DNA from: Halobacteriovoraceae bacterium
Lineage (GTDB): Bacteria; Bdellovibrionota; Bacteriovoracia; Bacteriovoracales; Bacteriovoracaceae
Length of the DNA stretch: 64,000 nucleotides
Assembly: GCA_002713145.1 (NCBI GenBank)
Contig: PAVS01000005.1
Span: 219,048-283,047 of the forward strand
Direction of reading: 5' to 3'
Shown here piece after piece: positions 1 to 9,776 of this stretch. Every line of letters starts with the position of its first letter. Position 1 is the stretch's first letter. The translations under genes were made by a program, and so were the position numbers. The notes beneath the pieces were generated by a model. The model was not told the DNA's origin and did not search any database. It was given only the letters and a program-made list of their open reading frames with translations.

Positions 1-693
1 AATCCAAGGTAAGAGGGACAGGGCCAGAGGATGGCCAAATTGCTCTTTGGGGAATTGAGAGTCATTAAAGCTGCCCGTCATAAGCTTTTCGTATTCAAGA
101 GCTGTGGTAGCCGCATTCGCTGTTAATTGAGAGCTATACTTTTGCGAGAAAAATTGCATTTGCTCTAAGAGCTCAATCATATTGCGAGCCCCTGCTCCAC
201 TAGCTGCTTGATAAGTCATGCTGGTCATCCACTCCACAAGTCCTTCCTTAAAAAGACCCCCTAGTCCCATCAGCATCAGAGAAACGGTACAGTTTCCTCC
301 CACAAAATCTTTAACACCCCTATTGAGCCCCTGCTCAATTTGGTTTTTATTGACTGGGTCAAGAACGATAATTGCTTTCTCATCCATTCTTAGCGCCGAG
401 GCAGCATCAATCCAAATTCCTTGCCAATTTTGGGCCCTCAATTGCGGGTGAATTTTTTTGGTATAATCTCCCCCTTGGCAACTGATGAGAATATCCATAT
501 CCATAAGTTCCTCAAGATTATCTGAGTTAAGAATTGTTTCATGACAATTTGTATAATCAGGAGCTTTTTCTCCTTTGAGTCCACCAGAGAACAAGTAAGA
601 CTTAATTTTATTAAAGTCTCCCTCTTCTTGCATTCGTTCCATAAGAACAGAACCCACCATTCCACGCCAGCCGATAATCCCTACTTTATGCAT
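1..693 (-). CDS. asd: Aspartate-semialdehyde dehydrogenase, 3' part runs off the window
   Basis: Minus-strand reading from ATG at 693 gives MHKVGIIGWRGMVGSVLMERMQEEGDFNK..., with GGNCTVSLMLMGLGGL and AASGAGARNM; typical Asd N-terminus and active-site region. Missing from the ORF track because it is truncated by the window edge. Confidence 0.93.
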   Translation of the reverse strand, partial: MHKVGIIGWRGMVGSVLMERMQEEGDFNKIKSYLFSGGLKGEKAPDYTNCHETILNSDNLEELMDMDILISCQGGDYTKKIHPQLRAQNWQGIWIDAASALRMDEKAIIVLDPVNKNQIEQGLNRGVKDFVGGNCTVSLMLMGLGGLFKEGLVEWMTSMTYQAASGAGARNMIELLEQMQFFSQKYSSQLTANAATTALEYEKLMTGSFNDSQFPKEQFGHPLALSLLPWI

Positions 694-784
694 AATTCTC
701 TCCTCTCTTGCATTCAAGGCATTTTCCAGAGTTTTTTCCTTTCTGTAAACTTGTTATTTCATCCGAACTCTACTATCCTATACC

Positions 785-970
785 TGTCTGAAGAGGTGCG
801 AAACTAAGTAAGTCTACGGATCCAACCTAGTGGATTTGAAGTAGACCCAGGAAGTCTTCGCCGAAATTCTTAAGCTCTAGGCAAGCTTTCGAATTGGTGA
901 GTGGGATTGAGAGCCGCTTACTGTCATAGAGTCATGCAATCACTCTATGGAGAGCTTTGAGATCTAACTC
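785..970 (+). ncRNA. Lysine riboswitch (L-box) in the lysC leader
   Basis: L-box core blocks in order: GAAGAGGTGCGAAACTAAGTAA, CTTCGCCGAA, GCTCTAGGC, GCCGCTTACTGTCATAGAGT...ACTCTATGGAGAGCT; located directly upstream of aspartokinase. Ends are approximate. Confidence 0.9.
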
Positions 971-1041
971 CTTCCGGGTTTATCCTTTTCAAAAGACTCT
1001 TTCTGACATTAAATATGGGTGCATATAAAAAGGAAGTTTAC

Positions 1042-2385
1042 ATGAGCAAAATTATTGTTTCCAAGTTCGGAGGCAGCTCCATGAAAGATCAAGAAGCGAT
1101 GCTAAGATCTGCAAAAATTTGTCAGAAACAAAAATCCACGATCACACTCGTCTCTGCGACCTATGGCACCACTGATAAACTTCATGAGTTAGTCAATAAT
1201 GCTGTGAAAGGAAATTGGAATGAGTGCGAAAAATTGCTCTTCACTCTTCGCGAGAAACATTTTGATATTTTACAAAATCTAACTAATGACAAATTAGTGG
1301 GGGAAAGACTAAGAGAGCTCATTAATAATCTTGAGACTCTCATCCGAGGGATTTTTCTTATCAGCGAATGTAGCCCTAAGGCCCATGACCGAGTGGTTTC
1401 TTTTGGAGAGAGACTTTCTTCTCTTCTTTTTTGTGAAGCCATGAAGATGACAATCAAAGATAAACCAGTAGAACTTTTTGATAGCCGAGACATTCTCAAA
1501 ACGAATAATCAATTTGGAAGAGCTAAACCAAATATCCAAACGATTCATCATAAATGCCAAAATTATTTTAAGCTCGATGGCTCTACCACTTACGTAGGTC
1601 AGGGTTATATTGGGTCTACTGATGAAGGCTCTACCACCACCCTAGGTCGTGGTGGGTCAGACTATTCCGCGGCCCTTTTTGCGGAAGGTGTAAGAGCAGA
1701 TGTTTTGGAGATATGGACGGATGTAGCAGGGATTGCGACTTGTGACCCTCGTATTTGTGAAAACACCAAACCCATTGAAGAGATCAGTTATAATGAAGCG
1801 GGAGAGATGGCCCATTATGGGGCGAAAATTCTCCACCCCACCACCCTCGTTCCGGCCATGCGTCAGAGTATTCCGGTGTTTGTTGGTTCCAGCTATGCAA
1901 GTGAAGAACTTGGCACATGGATTAGACATGAGGTGGAACAAAAGCCACTCATCCGGGCCATTGCTAAAAGAGATAATCAAGCCCTCCTGACAATTACCAC
2001 TCCCAAAATGTTAGATGCCTTTGGTTTTATGAGTAAAATCTTCGCGGTTTTCACAGAGTTTGAAGTCAGTGTTGATTGCGTCACCACTTCAGAAATATCA
2101 GTGGCGGTTTCACTTGATCCTAAAACATTAGATAATAAAGAATTGATTCAAAAATTAGCTCAAATTGGTGAGGTCAAAACTGAATACGGTTTTTCTCTCA
2201 TCAGTCTTATTGGAAATAAAATGTTGGAGCAAGCTGGTTTGGCCAAAAGAGTTTTTGCAGCTATTGAGGATATTAATGTTCGTATGCTCTGCTTAGGCGC
2301 CTCACCTTATAACTTTAATATTCTTGTGACAGAGAAAGAATCTAATGATGCCATAGGGCTTTTACACAAGGAGTTTATTGCATGA
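1042..2385 (+). CDS. lysC: Aspartate kinase, monofunctional, with C-terminal ACT domains
   Basis: SKIIVSKFGGSSMKDQ N-terminus, TLGRGGSDYSAALFA, ACT-like C-terminus. ATG at 1042 preferred over the ORF-track ATG at 1015 because AGGAAG precedes it. Confidence 0.93.
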   Translation: MSKIIVSKFGGSSMKDQEAMLRSAKICQKQKSTITLVSATYGTTDKLHELVNNAVKGNWNECEKLLFTLREKHFDILQNLTNDKLVGERLRELINNLETLIRGIFLISECSPKAHDRVVSFGERLSSLLFCEAMKMTIKDKPVELFDSRDILKTNNQFGRAKPNIQTIHHKCQNYFKLDGSTTYVGQGYIGSTDEGSTTTLGRGGSDYSAALFAEGVRADVLEIWTDVAGIATCDPRICENTKPIEEISYNEAGEMAHYGAKILHPTTLVPAMRQSIPVFVGSSYASEELGTWIRHEVEQKPLIRAIAKRDNQALLTITTPKMLDAFGFMSKIFAVFTEFEVSVDCVTTSEISVAVSLDPKTLDNKELIQKLAQIGEVKTEYGFSLISLIGNKMLEQAGLAKRVFAAIEDINVRMLCLGASPYNFNILVTEKESNDAIGLLHKEFIA

Positions 2386-3047
2386 AAGTTGCCTTAGTAG
2401 GAAGTGGCCGCACAGGAAGTAAAGTGGCCGAACTTCATCAAGACACTGTTTGCTTTGATCAAAATAATAAACCTACCTTGGAGTCTCTGCAAGCTTGTGA
2501 CGTGATCATCTGTTTTCTTCCGGGTCATGTGTTTACAGAGTATATTGATATGTTTATTGCGAGCAAAAAGCCATGTGTGATTGGTTCAACTGGCTTTGTT
2601 TGGAATAGAACCTTGCTGACTCAATTAGAAGAAAAGAAATTAAAATGGGTGAATTCTCATAACTTTTCATTGGGTATGAATTTAGTGAAGGCCATGATTG
2701 AAATAATGGGAAAAGCCGACAAGCTTTTTCCCGGAGCTGAGTTCTCTATTCACGATATCCATCATCAGCATAAAGTTGACTCCCCTAGCGGCACAGCACT
2801 TTCATGGAAGCAATGGCTAGATAAACCAGCAAAAATCACAGCCGAACGAACTGGTGAAGTGATTGGTTATCATCATATTGAAATGAAGTCAGATGTAGAG
2901 AAAATCAAGATCACCCATGAAGCTCTTGATCGCGGTATTTTTGCCAAAGGTGCTTTATGGAGTGCAGAACGCTTGCTGTCTGATAAAGATATTGCCTATG
3001 GTCTGACTCAGTTTAATAACCTCGTAAAAAAACACTTACATGTATAA
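2382..3047 (+). CDS. dapB: 4-hydroxy-tetrahydrodipicolinate reductase (short form)
   Basis: MKVALVGSGRTGSKV Rossmann start; IHDIHHQHKVDSPSGTAL signature; overlaps the lysC stop by 4 bp. Confidence 0.9.
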   Translation: MKVALVGSGRTGSKVAELHQDTVCFDQNNKPTLESLQACDVIICFLPGHVFTEYIDMFIASKKPCVIGSTGFVWNRTLLTQLEEKKLKWVNSHNFSLGMNLVKAMIEIMGKADKLFPGAEFSIHDIHHQHKVDSPSGTALSWKQWLDKPAKITAERTGEVIGYHHIEMKSDVEKIKITHEALDRGIFAKGALWSAERLLSDKDIAYGLTQFNNLVKKHLHV

Positions 3048-3056
3048 AGGATTCTT

Positions 3057-3938
3057 ATGAAACTACAAGATTACCATTTATGGACGGCCCTCATCACCCC
3101 TTTAAAACCAGGGCTTGGTGTTGACTATAAAAGTCTCGAGAAAATTATATCGGAACAAACCGAGGCAAAAAATGGTTTATTAATTCTTGGGTCAACTGGA
3201 GAAGCACTTAATCTCGATCTTGATACCAGAAAAAAAATAGTTGAGTTTGTACTCTCCTTAAAACCCTCTAGTCCTGTGATGGTAGGAGTCGGGGGGCATG
3301 ATTTAGGAGCCCAAAGAGAGTGGATTAAATGGCTTGAGACTAAAAATATAGATGCCTACCTGATGGTCACTCCAATCTACGCTAAAGCGGGAGATGAAGG
3401 TCAGTACCTTTGGTTTAAAGACTTAATGGATAAAGTCTCAAAGCCAGTTATGTTATATAATGTCCCGGGCCGAGCAGGATCTTGGCTAAGTTTTAAAGCA
3501 GTGAGAAGACTGAACTCTCATCCCAACTTTTGGGCGATCAAAGAAGCTGGTGGCTCTCCAGAAAAAATGAAAGAATATTTAAAAGCAGCTAACGGTGGAC
3601 AAGTATTTTGTGGTGATGATGGACTCATGTCAGAGTTTGCAGCTGCAGGAAGCTGTGGTCTTGTGAGCGTTGCATCCAACACTTGGCCTATGGCCACTCA
3701 TACTTATGTCAAAAAATGTCTAAATGGTTCAGTCACTGATCTCCCTCAATGGAAGCATGCCTGCGATACACTTTTTATCGCAAGTAATCCAGTTCCGGCT
3801 AAAGCACTCATGGCCATGGAAGGAAGAATTGCTCATAACACTATGATGCCGCCACTTGCTAGCGAAGACTTAAAAGATTTTGGCAGACTGAAAGAAGCAA
3901 ATCATTTTGTAAATACTTGGTATAAAAATAATAAATAA
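3057..3938 (+). CDS. dapA: 4-hydroxy-tetrahydrodipicolinate synthase
   Basis: GSTGEALNLD, YNVPGRAG, AIKEAGGSPEKM, CGDDGLMSEFAAAGSCGLVSV. Confidence 0.93.
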   Translation: MKLQDYHLWTALITPLKPGLGVDYKSLEKIISEQTEAKNGLLILGSTGEALNLDLDTRKKIVEFVLSLKPSSPVMVGVGGHDLGAQREWIKWLETKNIDAYLMVTPIYAKAGDEGQYLWFKDLMDKVSKPVMLYNVPGRAGSWLSFKAVRRLNSHPNFWAIKEAGGSPEKMKEYLKAANGGQVFCGDDGLMSEFAAAGSCGLVSVASNTWPMATHTYVKKCLNGSVTDLPQWKHACDTLFIASNPVPAKALMAMEGRIAHNTMMPPLASEDLKDFGRLKEANHFVNTWYKNNK

Positions 3939-3948
3939 GGATATTGAA

Positions 3949-4701
3949 ATGAACTGGGAAGAAATATTAGATAAACTAGAGTCAGGTGAACTGAGATCAG
4001 CTAATAAAGTTGATGGAAAATGGGTGGCCAATACTGCTGTTAAAGAAGGCATCTTAGCTTCATTTAAAGCTGGTGAGTTAAAAGAGTTTTCTGAAACAGG
4101 CCATAAAGGTTTTGTAGATAAGCATAATCTAGCGGCACGTATGTTTACTCCCAATGACGGGATACGAATGGTGCCAGGGGGAAGTAGTGTCAGACGAGGC
4201 TCCTATGTTGCCAGTGGAGTTATTATCATGCCTCCGGCCTACATCAATGTCGGTGCCTATGTTGATAGTGGCTCTATGGTAGACTCCCATGCCCTTGTGG
4301 GAAGTTGTGCTCAAATTGGAAAAAATGTTCATCTCTCAGCAGCGGTACAAATTGGTGGAGTCTTAGAGCCCATTGGTGCTTCCCCAGTTGTGATAGAAGA
4401 TAATTGTTTTGTGGGAGCTGGTGCTGTTATTGTTGAAGGTATTCAAGTCCTAAGTGGAGCGGTTATTGCCCCTGGAGTGATTCTCTCTAAAGGAACTCCT
4501 ATCTACGATGCAGTCAAGGAAAAGCAAGTGACTGATGGAATAATCCCTGAGAATGCAGTGGTGGTCCCAGGAACGAGACCAGTGAGCAGCAAGCTTAATT
4601 GGGCCAATGAAATAGGGCTCAGTCTCAATTGCGCCATCATTGTTAAATACCGTGATAGTAAAACTGATGACTCTCTTAAGCTTGAAGAGTTCTTACGCTA
4701 A
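3949..4701 (+). CDS. dapD: 2,3,4,5-tetrahydropyridine-2,6-dicarboxylate N-succinyltransferase (left-handed beta-helix acyltransferase)
   Basis: Hexapeptide-repeat region GSSVRRGSYVASGVIIMPPAYINVGAYVDSGSMVDSHALVGSCAQIGKNVHLSAAVQIGGVLEP; operon context. Confidence 0.92.
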   Translation: MNWEEILDKLESGELRSANKVDGKWVANTAVKEGILASFKAGELKEFSETGHKGFVDKHNLAARMFTPNDGIRMVPGGSSVRRGSYVASGVIIMPPAYINVGAYVDSGSMVDSHALVGSCAQIGKNVHLSAAVQIGGVLEPIGASPVVIEDNCFVGAGAVIVEGIQVLSGAVIAPGVILSKGTPIYDAVKEKQVTDGIIPENAVVVPGTRPVSSKLNWANEIGLSLNCAIIVKYRDSKTDDSLKLEEFLR

Positions 4702-5888
4702 TGCAAGATAAAATACAAAGTATTATAGATAGATTTGATGCTCCTTTTTTCTTCTATAATTTAGATCATCTCAAAGCTAAATTAGAAGATATGAAACAAG
4801 GCCTTGACCCTGATATTAAGCTCTGGTACGCCTGCAAGGCTAATCCTATGAGTGCGGTGATCAAAGTCCTGCGCAACCTAGGCTTTGGTCTAGATGTGGC
4901 CAGCTCAGGAGAACTTCATCAAGTGCTCAATACCGGCGTGCAAGGATCAAAAATTTTAGCCACAGGCCCTGGAAAATCTAAAGAGTATCTTGAACACCTC
5001 ATTAAAAATGGGGTGCAAACGATTGTCTTAGAAAGTCCAAATCAAGCCGTTTGGTTAAATGAAGTGGCAGAAAAACTTGATAAGAAAATAGATTGTTTAT
5101 TGCGACTGCAGTTGAGCTGGAGCGAAGGTAAAAGTGTTCTGGGTGGAGATGAAATCACCCCTTTTGGAGTTGATACAGAAACATGGGATACTGTTGATTT
5201 TAAATCTCTTGCTCATCTCAATATAAGGGGCTTTCATTGTTTTCAGTGGGGAAATATGTTGGAAGTTTCCAAGCTCGAAAAAATTTGGGAAGTCACCATC
5301 AATACCGCTCTTGAATTTGCAAAAAAACATTCCCTTAAATCTGAAGTGTTAGACCTCGGCGGAGGACTCGGCATCCCTTATGATTTCGAAACGCCCCCTA
5401 TTGATTTCACTGAAGTCAAAGCGGTTTTACATAAGCTAAAAGAGAAGTATAAGCTGCAAGAAATATGGATGGAGCTTGGTCGCTTTGTGATTGGCGATAG
5501 TGGCCGTTATTATTGCAAAGTTGTAGATATTAAAAAGTCGAGAGGAAAAAACCTGATTGTGACAGATGGGGGCATTAATCATATTGCTCGCGTGGCCTTG
5601 GTCAATCAAGCTTTTCCCATCAAGCAGTTTGCTAGTGATAAAGAACATGATCAAGCTTTTCAAATTCATGGCCCTCTTTGCACTGCTCTAGATAAATTAG
5701 GTGAATTTCCCCTCCCTGCAGATATCAAGATTGGTGACTGGTTAGAATTTCACGGGGCCGGCGCCTATGGTTTTACCGAGTCTATGCCCTATTTTTTATG
5801 TCATATGTTACCAGGGGAAGTGGTTTATTATAATGGTGATCTCATGATCCCAAGACCTCCTAAAACTTCATACGATTGGATGATATAA
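4701..5888 (+). CDS. lysA: PLP-dependent decarboxylase, probably diaminopimelate decarboxylase
   Basis: Alanine-racemase-fold decarboxylase motifs (YACKANP, GFGLDVASSGEL, LDLGGGLGIPYD, GAGAYGFTESM). Position in a lysine operon favours LysA over carboxynorspermidine decarboxylase. Confidence 0.78.
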   Translation: MQDKIQSIIDRFDAPFFFYNLDHLKAKLEDMKQGLDPDIKLWYACKANPMSAVIKVLRNLGFGLDVASSGELHQVLNTGVQGSKILATGPGKSKEYLEHLIKNGVQTIVLESPNQAVWLNEVAEKLDKKIDCLLRLQLSWSEGKSVLGGDEITPFGVDTETWDTVDFKSLAHLNIRGFHCFQWGNMLEVSKLEKIWEVTINTALEFAKKHSLKSEVLDLGGGLGIPYDFETPPIDFTEVKAVLHKLKEKYKLQEIWMELGRFVIGDSGRYYCKVVDIKKSRGKNLIVTDGGINHIARVALVNQAFPIKQFASDKEHDQAFQIHGPLCTALDKLGEFPLPADIKIGDWLEFHGAGAYGFTESMPYFLCHMLPGEVVYYNGDLMIPRPPKTSYDWMI

Positions 5889-7019
5889 ATGTGGACCATT
5901 GAAAACTACCCTATTAAAGAACTGGCCAGTGGCGAAAACCTCTCTATTAATACTTACACTATCAAAGGTCATGCTGGTCCTCATATCCATATTCAGGCCA
6001 GCGTCCATGGGGCAGAACTCCAGGGAAATGCTGTCATATTGCAGCTGATGGAAAAATTAAAAAATAAAAAAATTAATGGGAGCATCACTTTTATTCCTCT
6101 TGCTAATCCTTATGCCACCAACAACAAACATGGAACTTATACTTACGGTCGCTATAATCCAGTGACAGGTGATAATTGGAACCGTAACTATGTCGATGTG
6201 GTTAAAGCCTCTGGCTTTGATATGCAGCAATTTGTGGCCGATAATAAAAGTCTTCCCTGGCATGAACTTCGGTTAGTTTTTAAAGCTGAACTTGATCATA
6301 TTATTGATAGTCATATTCAAAAATTAGTAGATAAGCGCTTACTCGCTGAAAACAATAAGCTTAACCTCATTTTACAAAAGCTTGCGGCCAAAGCCGATGG
6401 AGTGCTCGACCTTCACACCGGACCAGTTGCCACTCGCTATCTCTATAGTGCTGAGTACGAAAAAGAAATCTCTTATTATTTAAAATTTAAGCATATCTTG
6501 GTTATTCCAGATGAGTTTGGAGGGGCCATGGATGAAGCTGCCTTTATGCCATGGGTTCACTTGCGTAATGAATTAGAAAAGCATGGCAGAGATATAACCC
6601 TTGATATAGAGAGTTTTACTCTTGAATTTGGTTCTGAAGAATCATTTTGTATGGAAGATGCAGATAAGGATGTTGAGAGCATACTTAATTATTTAAAATA
6701 TAAAGGTGTCCTGGAAGAGGAGCCGGAAAGCTTTTCAGGTTATGTTTGCAAACTCGCAGACTATCGAACACTCTTCTCCCCCCATGGAGGTTTAGTGGAT
6801 TACCATTTTAAACCAGGCGATCGATTTAAAGAAAATGATGTGCTCGCTAGTTTTTATCAATTTAAAAATCTAGACCCGCAGGATCCCATTCAATCTTCAC
6901 GTCAACAGTTCAAGGCCACAACAGATGGTATCATTATCAACCGCTGTCCTTCCAGTGCTGTCCATCAAGGTATGGAATTATATCAAGTCATGACAAATTT
7001 AGAGGAGTTTCAATTATAA
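5889..7019 (+). CDS. M14-family (succinylglutamate desuccinylase/aspartoacylase-like) zinc hydrolase, candidate DapE substitute
   Basis: HIHIQASVHGAELQGNAVI (HxxE zinc motif), PLANPYATN, DGVLDLHTGP; operon context. Confidence 0.75.
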   Translation: MWTIENYPIKELASGENLSINTYTIKGHAGPHIHIQASVHGAELQGNAVILQLMEKLKNKKINGSITFIPLANPYATNNKHGTYTYGRYNPVTGDNWNRNYVDVVKASGFDMQQFVADNKSLPWHELRLVFKAELDHIIDSHIQKLVDKRLLAENNKLNLILQKLAAKADGVLDLHTGPVATRYLYSAEYEKEISYYLKFKHILVIPDEFGGAMDEAAFMPWVHLRNELEKHGRDITLDIESFTLEFGSEESFCMEDADKDVESILNYLKYKGVLEEEPESFSGYVCKLADYRTLFSPHGGLVDYHFKPGDRFKENDVLASFYQFKNLDPQDPIQSSRQQFKATTDGIIINRCPSSAVHQGMELYQVMTNLEEFQL

Positions 7020-8230
7020 TGAGTTTATCTAAAAGAGCTTCCCAGTTAATGAATCATCCAAGTGCTATCGTTGCAGGTATTATAAAGTGCAATAATGATC
7101 CCTATGACGCTCAAACAAATCCAGAGGGATTTTTAAATTTTGGAACTGCCGAAAACACTTTAATGGAAGATCTTTTAAGTAAAAAATTATCGTCTCAAAT
7201 TGAAATTAAATCTGAACATATTCAGTATTCAGGCATGGATGTACCGGCGCTACGAGAAACATTTTCTCAATTTGCGATGAACCATTTAAATATTGAAGCC
7301 TTAAAACCTGAAAATATTGTTGTTCAATGTGGTGTGAGTGCTATCTGTGAAGCACTGTCTTTTACTCTTTTTGACGAAGGGGACGCGATCATGATTGCCA
7401 CTCCCTATTATAATGGTTTTGAGCATGACTTCACCAAGAGATTCAAGTGTGAATTTGTCAAAGTTGATCTTAGTCCAACCAATAATTTTCAACACTCAAT
7501 TGAAGCCTTTGAACAAGCCTATAACCAATATCCAGAGCCGGAGAAAATCAAAGCTGTTCTCATATGTCATCCTCATAACCCCACAGGTGAAATTCTCTCC
7601 CAAGAATTTATGTTTTCTCTCCTCGACTTTATTCAAAACAAAAAACTAGAGCTCATAAGTGATGAAATCTATGCTTTATCCACCCACTGCAAGGAAAGGC
7701 ATCAGTCTCTTTATCAACTCGCAAGAGAGCGAAAACTACCCGCTCACCTACTTTACGGTATGGCCAAAGACTTTGCCATTGCTGGGTTTAAAGTAGGATT
7801 TTTTTACTCAGAGGATAATGAACTGGTAGAGGCCATGAGTTCACTATGCTATTTTCATCCAGTTGCGAGTTTAACTCAATTAGCGGTCGCTGATTTGTTA
7901 AGTGATGAACAATTCTTACATCACTATATTGAACTGAACCAAGAGCGTTTAAATAAAACAAAAAGAGACCTCATTCATAGAAATGACCATCTTAATTTTT
8001 TACCAGCTGAAGCGGGGTTATTTATAGTACTGGATCTCTCCCAATGGTGTGAGTCTTTTGAAGATGAAGAAAGATATCATCAATTTATCTTGGATGAGCT
8101 AAAAATAAATATTCTTAAAGGCCGTGACCTGGGGCTTTCGAAACCAGGTTATTTTCGAGTTTGTTTTGCACGGCCCGAAGATCAAATTCATACTTTTAGT
8201 CAACGCATGCAAAAATTAAAGAGATTATAG
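7019..8230 (+). CDS. Class I/II PLP aminotransferase (ACC-synthase-like), candidate DapC
   Basis: CHPHNPTGEILS, LISDEIYAL, YGMAKDFAIAGFKVGF; adjacent lysine genes. Confidence 0.78.
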   Translation: MSLSKRASQLMNHPSAIVAGIIKCNNDPYDAQTNPEGFLNFGTAENTLMEDLLSKKLSSQIEIKSEHIQYSGMDVPALRETFSQFAMNHLNIEALKPENIVVQCGVSAICEALSFTLFDEGDAIMIATPYYNGFEHDFTKRFKCEFVKVDLSPTNNFQHSIEAFEQAYNQYPEPEKIKAVLICHPHNPTGEILSQEFMFSLLDFIQNKKLELISDEIYALSTHCKERHQSLYQLARERKLPAHLLYGMAKDFAIAGFKVGFFYSEDNELVEAMSSLCYFHPVASLTQLAVADLLSDEQFLHHYIELNQERLNKTKRDLIHRNDHLNFLPAEAGLFIVLDLSQWCESFEDEERYHQFILDELKINILKGRDLGLSKPGYFRVCFARPEDQIHTFSQRMQKLKRL

Positions 8231-8233
8231 TTT

Positions 8234-9466
8234 ATGAAAAAATACACAACTGAATTTTTAAAAGATATGCCAAAGTCGGATGTGCATCTCCATCTTGATG
8301 GATCCATGCGAGTTGATTCTTTAATAGAAATGGCGCAAAAATTAAAAATTGATTTACCGGCTTATTCAACGGAAGGTTTAAAAGAATTGGTTTTTAAATC
8401 CCATTACGCTAATTTAGGTGAGTACCTCCACGGTTTTCAGTACACATGTTCAGTACTTCGTGATTTAGAAAATATTGAGAGAGCATCCTATGAATTGGCG
8501 ATCGATTGTCAAAAAGAAGGTGTGAACTATATTGAAGTGAGGTTTGCTCCTCAACTTCTCGTTGATCATAGCAAAGGGCTTACCATTGAAACAGTTTTAA
8601 CAGCTTGTAATGATGGTCTTCAAAGAGCAAAGAAAGAATACAATAACTCTAAAGCGGTAAAAATAGAACACAAGCCTGAATTTCATTACGGAATCATCAA
8701 CTGTGCTATGCGGATGTTCGGACCGAAAGGTTTTTCTCCTTATTATACAAATCTTTATAAAATGATGAACTACGCCAGAGACATGCAAGTTATCACCATG
8801 GCCGCGATGGAAATGGTAAGGGCCTCCGTCAAACTAAGAGACGATAAAGGACTTCCTATTGCAGGAATTGATTTAGCTGGGCAAGAAGAAGGCTATCCAG
8901 CTCGAAAATTTAAAGACGTGTATGCCTATGCCCATAAAAACTTTATGCATAAAACAGTTCATGCAGGTGAAGCCTACGGTGCAGAAAGTATTTTCGAAGC
9001 CATTACCGAGTGTTATGCAGATAGAATTGGTCATGGCTACTCACTCTTTATGCCAGAGCGTATACAAGCGGAAAACATCACCGATAAAAAACGCTATATT
9101 GAGCAACTTGCTTCCTTTATTGCTGATAAGAGAACTGTTATTGAAGTTTGTCTAACCAGTAATTTACAAACAAATCCTGAAATCAAATCCATCAAAGAGC
9201 ATAAGTTTAAAAATATGTTGGAAAATAGAATGGCCACAACCATCTGTACCGATAATAGACTTGTTTCAAACACCACTGTCACAAATGAGTACAAGCTTGC
9301 CACTGATAATTTTGATATACCACTCAAAAGACTCAAAGATATTGTGGCCTATGGCTTTAAGAAAAGCTTTTATCCTGGAAACTACGTGGAAAAAAGAGAG
9401 TACGCTAAATTAAATATGCAGTACTTTGATCAAATATGTGAAAAACATAAGATTAGTTCAAAGTAG
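8234..9466 (+). CDS. Adenosine deaminase family protein
   Basis: KSDVHLHLDGSMR, HAGEAYGAESIFEAI, DRIGHGYSL, CLTSNLQTNPEI, CTDNRLVSNTTVTNEY. Confidence 0.88.
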   Translation: MKKYTTEFLKDMPKSDVHLHLDGSMRVDSLIEMAQKLKIDLPAYSTEGLKELVFKSHYANLGEYLHGFQYTCSVLRDLENIERASYELAIDCQKEGVNYIEVRFAPQLLVDHSKGLTIETVLTACNDGLQRAKKEYNNSKAVKIEHKPEFHYGIINCAMRMFGPKGFSPYYTNLYKMMNYARDMQVITMAAMEMVRASVKLRDDKGLPIAGIDLAGQEEGYPARKFKDVYAYAHKNFMHKTVHAGEAYGAESIFEAITECYADRIGHGYSLFMPERIQAENITDKKRYIEQLASFIADKRTVIEVCLTSNLQTNPEIKSIKEHKFKNMLENRMATTICTDNRLVSNTTVTNEYKLATDNFDIPLKRLKDIVAYGFKKSFYPGNYVEKREYAKLNMQYFDQICEKHKISSK

Positions 9467-9755
9467 TGACATGTTGAATTAAGACATAAGGCTGTATAAT
9501 AATAAATTTAAATTGTTTTTTGAATTGATCTTCTTCAAAAGCTTTACTATCAATATCATCAGTTTTAGTAATCAGCCCTTCATCTAGCCAAAGTTTAATG
9601 AACTGAACCTTGTCTTGAGCGATAGCGACTCCAACGTCCAAAAGATCCAATTGAGAAGAGATAAGCAGAACTGCTCCTCGTTCCACATGAGGTTTAATCA
9701 TTGACCAATCAGCTTCTTCAATTTCTGTTTTTAATTTTTCTTTTAAATCATCCAT
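9453..9755 (-). CDS. DUF2288 family protein
   Basis: 100 aa; MDDLKEKLKTEIEEADWSMIKPHVERGAVLLISSQLDLLDVGVAIAQDKVQFIKLWLDEG resembles DUF2288. Confidence 0.65.
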   Translation of the reverse strand: MDDLKEKLKTEIEEADWSMIKPHVERGAVLLISSQLDLLDVGVAIAQDKVQFIKLWLDEGLITKTDDIDSKAFEEDQFKKQFKFIIIQPYVLIQHVTTLN

Positions 9756-9776
9756 TACATCGATTATAATAAAAGC

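Noticed and set aside
438-665. 75-aa minus-strand ORF in the track
   Set aside because: Out-of-frame shadow of the asd gene on the same strand; the Asd translation is clearly the real one.
1182-1560. Minus-strand ORFs opposite lysC
   Set aside because: Low-complexity antisense shadows of a well-supported gene, no recognisable domain.
4701-5888. Carboxynorspermidine decarboxylase (NspC) as the name
   Set aside because: Same fold, but the lysine operon context and dap neighbours favour LysA; substrate is not proven.
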